Below, piece after piece: positions 41,801-44,426 of a stretch of DNA of 64,000 bases (position 1 is its first letter; each line of letters opens with the position of its first letter). The notes under the pieces are model-generated. The model was not told the DNA's origin, ran no database searches, and worked only from the letters and a program-made list of their open reading frames with translations. The stretch comes from Bacillota bacterium (lineage in GTDB: Bacteria > Bacillota_I > Bacilli_A > Izemoplasmatales > UBA1188): contig JAEYPN010000011.1 of assembly GCA_023410715.1 (NCBI GenBank), positions 1 to 64,000 on the forward strand, written 5' to 3'. A program made the position numbers and the translations under genes.

Positions 41801-43991
41801 TACCTGTACCAGGATTTGAAAATTGAGTCGTGTTAGCAGCAGCTAAAGATGAATTAGTCTTAACCTCTTGTGATGTATTTGATGAAAATGTTACTAGTTG
41901 TGGATAATAAACCGCTATAACACCTTTATTAAGGGTTGAGTTTTGAGCATACCATTTACTAATTGTAAATACAATATAATTATCAGTTAATGTATTAGGC
42001 CCAGTCAAATATACGGATTTTACACCTTTAACAACATCAGTATTAGTTTTATTGCCTATAGCGGCTGTTGGTTTTATTTTACCAGTTACACCTTGCGATT
42101 TATTAACTATATCAAGATCGTAATAAGCCCTGGATGTTGTCCCGTCATCTTGACCAATAACGCCACCGACTTGACTAGTTCCATATACAGCACCATAATT
42201 TAATACTTCAACTATCTCCCCATAATTAGTACCAGCTATACCGCCAACATAAGTTGTACCTGTAATTTGTTTGGCATTTGCAGAATAATGGATTGACGCA
42301 TTAGCACCACTGTAACCTGTAATACCACCAACATTACTTGAGCCAGTAATAGTGGCATTGACATAAACATCACTAATTAATGAGTTTGAATATCCAGCAA
42401 TACCACCGACATAATCAGTTCCTGTAATACTACCACTTACTGAGATATTTTTAATACTTCCACCAGTAATATAACCAAATAATCCTTGATATTTTGAACC
42501 ATTAAGATTAACTTTAAAATTAACACCATTTCCATTAAAATGTCCTTTAAATGGATTTGATGATGAACCAATTGGCGTAAAGCTTCCCGATAAAGTTAAA
42601 CTCCCTATTTCTGATGGAACAATAAAATATTTATCAGTCGTATCATTTCCATAAGAAAGATACTTACTGAAATTAAGCATATCATAAGCAGTTCTAATTT
42701 GATATGGAGTTCCTTCAGTTCCATTACCAGCAAACATTCCGGTTGTAACTGAAGCGACACTATCAGTATTTGTTCTTCCACTAGTAAATTTTCTTAATTG
42801 GGGATAATATGCATTCGTGCCATTATTATCTGTAAACACCCAATCAGAAACACTAAAAGCACCCAAAGAACCAAACATTGCTTCAGTATCAATCATTTCA
42901 CCATGAGTTAAATTTAAAGTATTTGAAGTTGGAGTACCAGCACCAACAATTAATGTTGGTTTGTTTCTACCAACAACATTTGGCGAGACTTCTATTTTTG
43001 CAAAATCACTAAAAGAGTTAGTTAAAGATCCTGAATTAAATTGGCCAATTAATCCGCCCAAGTAACTAACTCCATAAACATTACCTGCATTGTATGTGTA
43101 GTTTACTGTACCACTGCCCATGTAACCAACAAGTCCACCAGTGTAATTACTAGTTGTAATAATTGTTCCAACATTATATGCATTTTTAATAAATGAATTA
43201 TGTAGTCGACCAGTAATACCACCAGCTTGAGATGTAGCATTAACACTACCCATATTAAATGCATTATTGATACCATATGAGGCATTGCCTTCGATTGAGC
43301 CTACAATACCACCAACATAATTAGTTCCTGTAATGCTAGCTTTATTATAGACATTTTCAAAGGCACAAGTTCCATTAGCATAACCAGCAACTCCACCAGT
43401 ATAGTTACCACCAGAAACAGTTCCACTAGTACTTAGATTTCGAATTGTAGCATTAGTAATATAGCCAAATAAACCATTGTATTGTACACTTGTACTTACT
43501 TCAATACCAAGAATGAATTCCGCATTATTTCCATCAAAATATCCATTAAATGTTTTACCAGATATTCCGATTGATTTAAATCCAATACCAGTAAGGTTAA
43601 TTGAAGAAACACTACTGTCGACTTTAATAAATTGGCCTGCAAAAGTATTACCATTATTTACGAGATTTGAGAAAGTAACCATATCAAGAGCATCATAGAT
43701 AATATATGGATTATCGATAGAGTCTCCTAATCCAGACTGAGGAAAAGGATTAGCCGATGATAAAAGCAAGGGCCTATTTTGCTTATCTTGACTTTGAACA
43801 CTTAAATAAGCACTTATAGTTTCTCTACCTTTTCTTTCATTCATTACATTAGAAACGCCAAAAAAATCCCAATCGTTTGCTGCAATATTTTCAGCATTAT
43901 GACTAGAATCAATTTTACACATCACCAAAGTTCCAAAAAATAGAGACATTATGGCTAATATAGCCAAAAAAGAAATTCTTTTTATTCTCAT
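17874..43991 (-). CDS. 8705-residue secreted giant protein: GLUG modules, InlB/Flg_new-type repeats, C-terminal dockerin
   Basis: One uninterrupted 26.1-kb frame. A signal peptide (residues about 5-25) is followed by about 6,700 residues of GLUG-type beta-helix repeats (YVGGIAGY, NVGGIVG, YQGLFGYI). These are grouped into 20 modules, each closed by a YYPQL-like motif. Then come about 24 repeats of 65-75 residues of the InlB B-repeat/Flg_new type (VEYG...PTK...Y-F-GWD, about 6790-8480), and finally a dockerin (about 8640-8705). There is no membrane anchor, so retention at the surface needs a partner, most simply the cohesin-like head of the next gene. The start has only a modest GGGGA 9 bases upstream. 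The likely role is a very long adhesin binding polysaccharide or another cell; the ligand is unknown. Confidence 0.88.
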   Translation of the reverse strand: MRIKRISFLAILAIMSLFFGTLVMCKIDSSHNAENIAANDWDFFGVSNVMNERKGRETISAYLSVQSQDKQNRPLLLSSANPFPQSGLGDSIDNPYIIYDALDMVTFSNLVNNGNTFAGQFIKVDSSVSSINLTGIGFKSIGISGKTFNGYFDGNNAEFILGIEVSTSVQYNGLFGYITNATIRNLSTSGTVSGGNYTGGVAGYANGTCAFENVYNKASITGTNYVGGIVGSIEGNASYGINNAFNMGSVNATSQAGGITGRLHNSFIKNAYNVGTIITTSNYTGGLVGYMGSGTVNYTYNAGNVYGVSYLGGLIGQFNSGSLTNSFSDFAKIEVSPNVVGRNKPTLIVGAGTPTSNTLNLTHGEMIDTEAMFGSLGAFSVSDWVFTDNNGTNAYYPQLRKFTSGRTNTDSVASVTTGMFAGNGTEGTPYQIRTAYDMLNFSKYLSYGNDTTDKYFIVPSEIGSLTLSGSFTPIGSSSNPFKGHFNGNGVNFKVNLNGSKYQGLFGYITGGSIKNISVSGSITGTDYVGGIAGYSNSLISDVYVNATITGSSNVGGITGYSGANASIHYSANAKQITGTTYVGGIAGTNYGEIVEVLNYGAVYGTSQVGGVIGQDDGTTSRAYYDLDIVNKSQGVTGKIKPTAAIGNKTNTDVVKGVKSVYLTGPNTLTDNYIVFTISKWYAQNSTLNKGVIAVYYPQLVTFSSNTSQEVKTNSSLAAANTTQFSNPGTGTENNPIIISNAEDMKIISDIVNAGDTLAGVYINVSSGITDIDLTNVFYRPIGFGGKTFNGTFNGNGVNFIIDFNYSSTDYVGLFGYVTNANIKNLSISGTIIGRNYVGGVIGYATGTTNITGIYNSANITGSTYIGGVVGTYSPTNKDYILSDSFNTGDVNGYHQVGGLIGYLYMGTVTDTYSSGTVMATSSYVGGLIGYANNSNVYNAYVIGPTYYKSNSYIGNIIGRSYNSYNSYLYYDISSALQAPQISAYTLVNIAIGSVEVIASSDVRGLQHSEMIGAYANQYVIKFSDKTKWKFTDSDGINAFYPQLKYFANGNAKQKTESYNSVTTYMFSGSGTSTKPYEIRTYQDMDYLSLYVSSGYSTEGIYYQSQGSVIANITLSSTYTPIGSLSKPFKGHFDGSGVNFTVNINGNNYQGLFGYVIDGSIKNLSVTGSITGTDYVGGVAGYSNSLISDVYVNATVNGINHVGGVIGYSDKEGSVLYSTNSLTVTGTNYVGGIVGTNNGEIIEVINHSAVYGVSQVGGIIGQETGGSTSIGYYDLDVISNASGFLGKVKPSAAIGNKANTDTIKGIETKYLTGPYTLVDNYITLTAGKWYAQNSTFNKGVVSVYYPQLVAFSSKALQDIKTNSSLSAVNTTIFSAAGEGTEADPIIVNNATDMKIISDIVYGSNNLASVYIKVAEGITVIDLTDVFYRPIGFDGKTFNGIFNGNGVNFILDLNLPTTSYVGLFGHVSSATIKNLSTSGIVIGKDYTGGVIGYAINNTSISGVYNSATITGNQFVGGVAGACNLTGTTYIISDCFNTGDVTAAYIVGGLIGQIDHATVTEAYSSGKVTGTSSYVGGLIGNVSYSYVYNSYVSGAAYYKSGSYFGSLIGRAVYSTIKNVYYDISQVLQSPQITGYTLVNNPVGDYYGSSGTDVRGLQHSEMIGSYGNINDLKFSDKTKWKFIDSDGTNAFYPQLKYFANGNANQKTESYNSVTTYMFSGSGTSIKPYEIRTYQDMDYLSLYVSCGNNTSGLYYQVATSTISNITLDSSYIPIGSLSKPFKGHFDGNGVNFTVNINGNDYQGLFGYVIDGSIKNLSVTGSITGTDYVGGVAGYSNSLISDVYVNATVSGTNHVGGVIGYSDKECSVLYSTNSLTITGTNYVGGIVGTNNGEIIEVINHSIVYGVSQVGGIIGQETGGSTLRSYYDLDVISNASGFLGKVKPSAAIGNKANTDTIKGIETKYLTGPYTLVDNYITLTAGKWYAQNSTFNKGVVSVYYPQLVAFSSKALQDIKTNSSLSAVNTTLFSAAGTGTEADPIIINNATDMKIISDIVYAGDTLVNVNIKVKDGVISIDMTGVFYRPIGFDGKTFNGTFDGNGANFILDLNFSSNNYVGLFGFVTNANIKNFSTSGSVLGNMYVAGPVGQANGNSIITGVYNSATITGNQYVGGVIGAYTPTSTAYILSNCYNIGNITGGQYVGGLVGHTNSGTITDTYSIGTVIGNIGYIGGLIGYPSSSYVYNSYVAGATYAKTNSYIGSIFGRSYYSTNKNVYYDISKVMQSPQIAGYTLVNNPVSEYYGGSGTDVIGLQHSEMVGSYANLYTFNFADKTKWKFTDSDGTNAFYPQLKYFSNGTEMQKADSYNSVTTYMFSGYGISDKPYEIRTYQDMNYLSLYVLSGNNTSNVYYKVITTTIGNIDLSSTYVPIGSLLKPFKGHFDGNGMNFTVNISGGNYQGLFGYITNGSIKNLSVTGSITGVDYVGGVAGYSNSLISDVYVNAIVSGTNNVGGIAGYNGQDSLIQYTYNVNTVSGTTNVGGIVGVNNGIIEEVYNRGVVLGNSLVGGIIGKNLGAIENSYYDRMVIENFAYNGTKTKAIKACGDTDETENVKGLSTEDLTGPNLIIDGYIIFTSDKWTLISPSMPNGKLTIYYPQLKIFASHGLTLIKENSIVSVSSKSLLTSDGSGTEDDPIIVNNANDIKTIADIVNGGLNMAGMYIKVANGVTIIDLTNINYRPIGFDGKTFNGTFDGNGVNFILDLYFSSNNYVGLFGFVTNANIKNFSTSGSVLGNMYVAGPVGQANGNSFITGVYNSATITGNQYVGGVVGAYTPTSTTYILSNCYNIGNITGNQYVGGLVGHTNSGTITDTYSIGTVIGSVSYIGGLIGYPYSSYVYNSYVAGATYSKTNSYIGSIFGRSSYSTNKNVYYDISKVLQSPQLAGYTLVNNPVSEYYGGSGTDVKGLQHSEIIGSYGNINDLKFSDKTKWKFTDSNGTNAFYPQLKYFSNGTEMQKADSYNSVTTYMFSGYGIINNPYEIRTYQDMDYLSLYVLSGNNTSNVYYKVITTTIGNIELSSTYVPIGSLSKPFKGHFDGNGMNFTINISGGNYQGLFGYVTDGSIKNLSVTGSITGVDYVGGVAGYSNSLISDVYVNATVSGTNNVGGIAGYNGLDSMIQYTYNVNTVSGTTNVGGIVGVNNGIIEEVYNRGIVLGNSLVGGIIGKEQGTTRNSYYDRNVIEDFAYNGTKTKAVQACGNTNETTNVRGVDTEDLTGPNLIIDGYLNFTSDKWTLKPSVFTNGKFYIYYPQLTIFASHTNTVIKTKSVTDVTTRGLNQSVGSGTENDPLLISSEKDMKVISEIVNSGTNLANVYIKVADGVTLIDLRGINYRPIGKSTAKFSGYFDGNFALFIVDIDLPNESYVGLFGYTNNAIISNLGVTGNVVGLDYVAGVVGYSETSGSIKAVYNNASITGRNYVGGISGYYYGLAAAYGISESYNSGTINGNQFVGGIAGQFNIGTSSNLFNTGTVIGTSSYVGGIVGRFYSTTMNYVYNASAVYAVSSASSYVGGIVGVRESGTISNSYYDQTLIDTSNAVTGTCKPTKPVGNGYVGTNTIALDKYYMTGKGVIGPSPEQLNFDTNYWKLENGDGLYIYYPQLNIFVDKSEKVRTDSKDAVKTMAFYGSGTLLSPYIIHYERDLNTLSDIVSNGHDLYGLYFKVRDLSLTDSIYSFILLSSFKPIGNALTPFRGNFDGNGAEFVLNLNGDDYQGLFGYVSDGTIKNFSVTGIITGANYVGAIAGYSNSQILDVYSSVTIIGYDFVGGIVGYNEENAKLSYAYNLGTIKGYNNVGGISGKNLGTIEETYNRGFVYGISLVGGIIGNEETGTSLNSYYDNMAITKANTEYGLIKPSSAYGNKDDSTTVKGLDKENLTGSDVINKGYVDFNSSKWEVRGYEVVNGNLVTYYLQLKTFAKNVNQNIIAKSLASVVTSKFSDGTGTSINPYIIVNAKEMKMLSDLVVSGHPFSGKYFKIKDGITVIDLSDPDLNYLPIGRLNYPFSGCFDGNNVVFNLNLVGINSDYFGLFGNLTNATIKNLTVTGVVTGRNRVGGIVGSAENNVLLINVINKAEVTGVSYVGGIAGQLTNASTIQKSYNNGNVTGTSQYTGGIVGANLAGYAKSFINECYNFANITGNDRTGGIIGAASTIEIKDVYSRGIIKGSIYTGGIIGYAGLSRNTTTLDTSYSACQVYGKSYLGGIIGYTEISTALANNSFYDVSLNDISLVASGYTVPSGAIGTVDTETVKKLERSDIVGIQALNDSLMMFDKRIWVALESNGEFSYYPQLIFFANNTAAISADSLLSVKISGLAGSGTEDDPYLIKTKYDMYTLSLYISKGYDTTGLYYAVFNKLGVIDLSESSLGFTPIGSLENPFNGYFNGNYVNFIININGGELAGLFGYVGQYGVIHCLSVSGNVSAENNVGSIAGINYGKITEVYSTATVNGHDYVGGLVGRNYGEVSYAYYIAEKIKANNYVGGIVGENQKDIYDVYAAVVVDGNKYIGGVVGNNSGNVDYAYYNKDVNELCESIDNSIPTTAVGGTRDIQYVRGLIADDMVTNANTLLRFDTNWIYTNTSGLYAYYLQIAGFYNSTNTVIKAASLESVKKVIFAVGKGTQNDPFIIRNAQDMVNFANIVASKYSFQNQYLKVLGGIGVIDLTDPNLGFKPIGLYNTTSPASSYGFSGNFNGSNVTFILNFDMPNSNSVGLFSYLGAGAYIHDFQVCGIVKGLDYVGSVVGYATDATIENVYNVGGTININGTSTDSIVNGRDYVGGLVGKSTKTKIINCYNLANVKGTRNSVGGISGNSTQSTFENVYNFGEISGVSNIGGIIGYADNTNVYHAYNRNSIVGSGNYVGGIIGRLNIGVLEDSYSASIVRGSNINDVGGVVGYVSGTNVQTNVYYDLSIIEADQTNLGINPIRSVGNKLDDWEKETLLGVEKDKLTGSNNLNVKLDSNYWVFVENIGLDAYYPQLKVFSTNKIENVNTDSFNSVKSYIFAGEGLVDSPYIVVNEYDMKILSDLVASGNDLKGVYFKVRNNAVNFDLSQASLNFQPIGNEFFVFNGDFDGNGVNFNINFTDNEKSYIGLFGNLGTSANVYQFSVSGSIVGNNYIGGIAGYNQGTINTVYSTADVQGRNYVGGLVGYNTNSITYAYIIGDVTGTSYVGGIAGYHTGIVDNIYVVSVVCADSRVGALLGYKGSEATITNSYYNIDIIDNALYDGSGRNVASEAIGDVVGSFLIYGLEHVKMASGNITDVNIGLVLNIDKFKGTVPFGYYSYYPELSYFANNTVSGIKLASKKSVTVGRFNDGTGTKDDPYIIRNAYDMKAISDLSIARETLLGKYFKVANGVSQIDLSDVSLGYVPIGNESYVFNGHFDGNGANFILYQVDTNVYYKGLFGFVGQYGVVCNLSVSGEVSALRFAGGIAGRSKGLIENVYNTATVYAKDYYAGGIVGYNEGIIRNTFNTGEISVTTYDQAGGIVGQNARNSTIENSYNVASINARNYAGGVVGYNQGLIKNVYNTGLVNLRAAGSVGGVIGYNTSYGTIFNAYYDINKNQASSSTYKPSRAVGNLIDSDTVCGVYTSQISGVNLYKVIFDSGVFTLRASDGYKTYYPQLPYFANSTNITSRNISRTSVTTNIFTGSGSADDPYLIYNESDIVAIAILTLQGAQTNGVYFRVYSDLGIEFRLDDNRLAFRPIGSNLNPFEGYLEGNNANIYLDVNNAEYTGLFGYIGPTGIVCNLNLYGYVTGEKYVGGLTGYNSGEVYNIHSEVNVTGNSQVGGLIGKNISNIENSEFAGLVNGTISYIGGLVGTNSGSIKNSYNVGSINSSGQYTGGLVGLNASGSQIEYAFNFGGITVSQEYTGGIAGKNEGSIKYAYNTAGIISSSSYVGGITSINTGDIREVYHAGVVRGLSNVSGISSSNSGNIVNAYYDKTITDNTQYALGEQKVTSAIYGIADINNVKGLSLSEMTGTKAIGLDEKQMNFTTSLWTMQNNIDFTHYYPELNAFNNSEKAYTREKSKTSITICDFEGTGKIDDPFIIYDGYDMKKIAEYVGYGDATGNSNMFTGKYFKVAAGVVVIDLSYSGLGYTPIGTSFANFDGIIDGNNANFVVNLNSSSADYQGIFHTIGPNAKISNLVISGSVIGKSYVGGLAGRNLGTVNNVINNANIKSNEGNHIGGIVGFNEGTIQNSSNNGTLNMGGTYAGGITGENTGTIEYSYNKGEITGKTSIGGISGKNYHVIKYSYNTGNVSASDQAGGIAGENSYYIMQCFNTGNITVSKSIAGGISGSQISKKGYTAEILSSYNTGKIRSKGTISGGILGHMTDGLVTDTYNTGSVTGLQSLGTIVGISIGGTVERSYYDINQLNNFNPGDASKPLNAISNKPETSSVKGLYHGYMIGLYSIGENQYQMNYAYPTAFIATSSYDQWSFYPQIRAFASSANSTIRNDSLESVRSISFYVGEGTKSDPYIIYNNSDIITLAETVNTGNKYSGVYFKVDNSVSQFDFSTANSFISIGNEINSFDGYFDGNGVDFNIKVTKALDYSAIFGHIGKTGVVKNFSVSGSIVGGNYTGGVAGINKGTIENVYNQATISGYNNTGGIAGANLGTISDAYNRGQITGYQYTGGISGYVSGNITNTYNIGIIYGRKDVGALVGFLYSGLVSYSYYDSRILSAYRSIGVNIKPDRAVSNSVDSETTFSLDKNFMIGVGALGTNLTQMNFTSNAWTDEQNIDGYFNYPQLRTFSMVNANTGRSSEYPEVIRMIQDLSKQSTLTTIYTITYNYNGATGNALVEESYVISGEHYKLNVPTKLGFEFIGWYYRNASGKLLQYTDNNGISINVFTLDDDVELEAQWKISEHMVYFVDGNGKYIDSVSVWHGDLVKETTLIPEKNPSYAKVYFFDAWDFDFTQPILNTTIIKAKYIEYDRYYTLTYENGDGQFFKEDKVEYGHKATPIIDIPTQRPYGENAYKFTGWVFDFETEIYQNYVIKPSFTVVPRYYKVTFVNYDYTELKVTEGVEYLSAAIEPINKPTRESTASTVYIFKGWDKDYTQIKEDTIFVAQYEEIVREYTLTYLDGNNKVFYTIKLPYMSNIPEPPNNPTKYSKDNDAYKFTSWDNLNALVTGDMTITSSFERIDRYYDVIFMDGDGSELERVKGEYLLSPGSPTKTPTKEPSGMYAYDFAGWYLNDIEFDVNEDIVTGEIILTPKFIQKLRTVTVTFYDGNGKVFDRQTIYYGYDATTPVGKPTKDPLIDLKDESKSRAYKFIGWLGDYKAVKDDLEIQANFEEVKYYYIVTFYGYDLNVPILSKKVTYGECLELPTAPYKPHTNVAYQYNFVKWDKDVNYVEADMDVYAIYQEDIRKYTVTFINGDETTYQIVNYGGNAASPVGYKTNTPKITYTFDYWDGSFLNVTSDVTVTAVFIETYNYFTVKFIDGYDHVIDTQDVGRGENAVAPNITPTKEPEDLYVYVFIGWDKSFVDVESDLTVNAVFKKVDRYYTVTFLNWNNNIISSKSVEYGTSAVAPDNPSKESTVQYDYVFAGWDTDYSCVTRNINVNALFKEKLREYEVIFIDGDGFIMTRQNVGYGQSAIAPLNPTKTPSKLYYFIFTNWDIQFSKVESNLSVKAQFVPVDRYYTIEFVDSETGEKLDSQTIEYGYDASDPIKSLSYDKVVKVQEDTTKVNVIVGWKNEYGEPANLKDIKSNFTVYSVKEVRDRYYNVNFYLDEELTEKLCSTQIVEYGKSATAPSNPTKEADENYRYEFSGWSKEYDYITESIDIYADYTKTNTTFIVKFLDGDGKVFTTQTVKYGQNAIIPSGIPTKSSSGGYSYEFVRWVTPLTNIREDLTIYPEFTESVLKYIVRFVDEFGQLLAPQQTVKYGEDAILPVVDVPESTIDTEYIVTWSQDYRNVKTNMQIKLIIEAVPRVYTYTYYDAVGNIIKQVDAPYGSTIIPPVNPTKEMTEKYVYTFVGWISSNSLVTSILTDNVEYTPYYSSALRKYTVRYLDGDGTVIDSYSVEYGSSTIVSSKVPVKTENKQYYYTFRSWDNIPTNVYSDIDIRPLFNQFLQTYTVEFRDETGNHILKTQLVEYGTGATEPASEIVDKYKPVNTEKYDYIFTAWSRPFGNVTEDMTGDNAIRAQYIAVVKSYTYTFYDDDHITILKQEKVLYESTIIPPDIPVKPSTNDAQYEFAGWDKIVADVITCDVEYYATYRTIPKTYTVVFFNGNGVAYDAQSVIHGQSAKSPEKLPTKAYDNMYEYVFSGWDQDFSSVVDNMNIYPKFTQQLRTFEVTFVFYNGDIEVVKVKYGERAKIEHPDRPGYYFLRWSEDITSVTKDMTVRPVYAPKEYKITFYKGYDDSSVAEMTPVIVEYDSLVTLPENTYIRKGYIFRGWKISQDGDIVLSDQESFTMQYQNVTLIADWLTITYDIEYFLFGGQANNIANYTIETSFVLGEATKENYKFNGWYYRVVGSEEEINIRYKSPNTKNLGILRTSALTTSSNEELPDDILPISEIQQGMIGNLELYATYVYDGYIKLVDNPGLLYMGTAVIGTNTATITNLNNVRESVGSDENPVYLFNVYLGQTIGELKEKFINKDLQFYDKNGKLLTDSDVVRNNMKIKLLNNGEVKDMITVILKADINGDGKISVLDLSLISNFLYAKGALDDRMKLASLLNSDSKISVLDLSLLSNHLYTSQKITWEK
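17877..18090 (-). other. Type I-like dockerin domain
   Basis: The last about 70 residues hold two F-hand-like repeats. The first, DINGDGKISVLDLSLISNFL, has the full D-x-N-x-D-G...D calcium loop and helix. The second, LNSDSKISVLDLSLLSNHL, is the same unit with the first aspartate of the loop lost. Duplicated ISVLDLSL-SN segments are the hallmark of dockerins, which bind cohesins. Confidence 0.8.
18540..23630 (-). repeat. About 24 InlB B-repeat/Flg_new-type units within the giant gene
   Basis: Each unit of about 65-75 codons has a strand with V-F-DGDG-V, then VEYG-A--P--PTK, then YVFAGWD and a closing strand with V--F. I counted 24 GW- or W-containing cores from LGFEFIGWYY to NYKFNGWYY. Units are clearly related but individually diverged, implying an old array. 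In Listeria and other Firmicutes such repeats form stalks or protein-binding surfaces. Confidence 0.8.
23690..43740 (-). repeat. 20 GLUG-repeat modules of the giant gene
   Basis: Modules of about 300-350 codons each start with a G-GT--DPYII-N--DM motif, pass through PIG-----F-G-FDGN, a run of GLFGY and YVGG(I/V)-G(Y/R) turns, and end with YYPQL. Two module types alternate in the N-terminal half (GTEDDPII...DMK-ISDIV against SGTS-KPYEIRTYQDM). The composition predicts a right-handed beta-helix. Confidence 0.8.
34020..41800 (-). repeat. Four tandem DNA repeats of about 1.94 kb
   Basis: The same 16-base word AAAATATTTTAATTGA recurs at 35025, 36966, 38910 and 40854, that is at spacings of 1941, 1944 and 1944 bases (647-648 codons). 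Long stretches around it are nearly identical at DNA level, for example 37900-38600 with 39840-40560, and 34120-34780 with 36080-36740. Each copy contains one pair of GLUG modules. The high identity and exact frame preservation indicate recent duplication or gene conversion. Confidence 0.85.
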
Positions 43992-44004
43992 TTTTATTCA
44001 TCCC

Positions 44005-44048
44005 CGCTTATATCGCTTATAATGAATTTTATACCGCTTATAATGAAT
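44005..44048 (-). promoter_or_regulatory. Direct repeats 21 bp apart in the leader of the giant gene
   Basis: ATTCATTATAAGCG occurs twice on the coding strand (44048-44035 and 44027-44014), followed by a partial third copy ATATAAGCG (44013-44005). The 21-bp period is two helical turns. The repeats end about 14 bases before the start codon, so they could bind a regulator or act in the mRNA leader. Confidence 0.45.
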
Positions 44049-44293
44049 CGTTTATTTTGAATTGTAGTATTATAATTAATAAACATTAATAACTAATATA
44101 TATATTAATAATTAATATATACATTAAAAACTAATTACCATAATTTTGTCTAATTCTAACATAATTTTACAAATAAATCAATAATTTTTAAGAAACTAGT
44201 TACAAAAATTGTAAAAAGCTGCGGTTTTTTGTACTTTTTTATAGTTACTTTACATATTTTAACATTTATATATAAAGAGTTAAATTCCAAATA

Positions 44294-44308
44294 ATGGAAA
44301 CGCTTTTA
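44294..44308. promoter_or_regulatory. cre-like operator upstream of the giant operon
   Basis: ATGGAAACGCTTTTA matches the catabolite-responsive element consensus WTGNAANCGNWNNCW at all but one specified position. It lies about 300 bases before the giant start codon and past the terminator of the preceding gene, a plausible place for CcpA or another LacI-family regulator. Confidence 0.45.
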
Positions 44309-44375
44309 AAAGTAAATTATTTTTGCTTGTTTTACAAATAATTTTTAAAGGTTTTTAAGCATTTTTACTAATAAA

Positions 44376-44426
44376 TAAAAAAGTTATTGTAAGTGTTAAA
44401 CCTATTGTTTAACATCTACAATAACT
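44376..44426 (-). terminator. Rho-independent terminator of the Ig-like surface protein gene
   Basis: Two 20-base arms (44407-44426 and 44382-44401) pair with one two-base mismatch and a 5-base loop, and are followed on the minus strand by TTTTTTATTT. The stem overlaps the last codons and the TAG stop of the gene ending at 44402. This separates the gene transcriptionally from the giant operon. Confidence 0.85.

Larger units (their letters stand above)
43992..44401. other. Leader and upstream region of the giant operon
   Basis: A 410-base, very AT-rich gap between the Ig-like gene and the giant gene. It holds the terminator of the former, a cre-like site and 21-bp spaced direct repeats just before the start codon. 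A promoter is expected here because a strong terminator precedes it, but AT-richness gives many equally good -10 candidates and I do not choose one. Confidence 0.6.

Noticed and set aside
8564..43698. Many ORFs of 60-214 codons antisense to or in other frames of the two giant genes
   Set aside because: They repeat with the repeat units of the giant genes, have no ribosome sites, and show Leu/Val/Ile-biased translations expected of shadows of beta-repeat codons.
17874..43991. Cellulosome scaffoldin/enzyme pair
   Set aside because: A dockerin and a cohesin-like domain are present, but there is only one of each and neither giant protein has a recognisable catalytic domain, so an adhesive fibre fits better.
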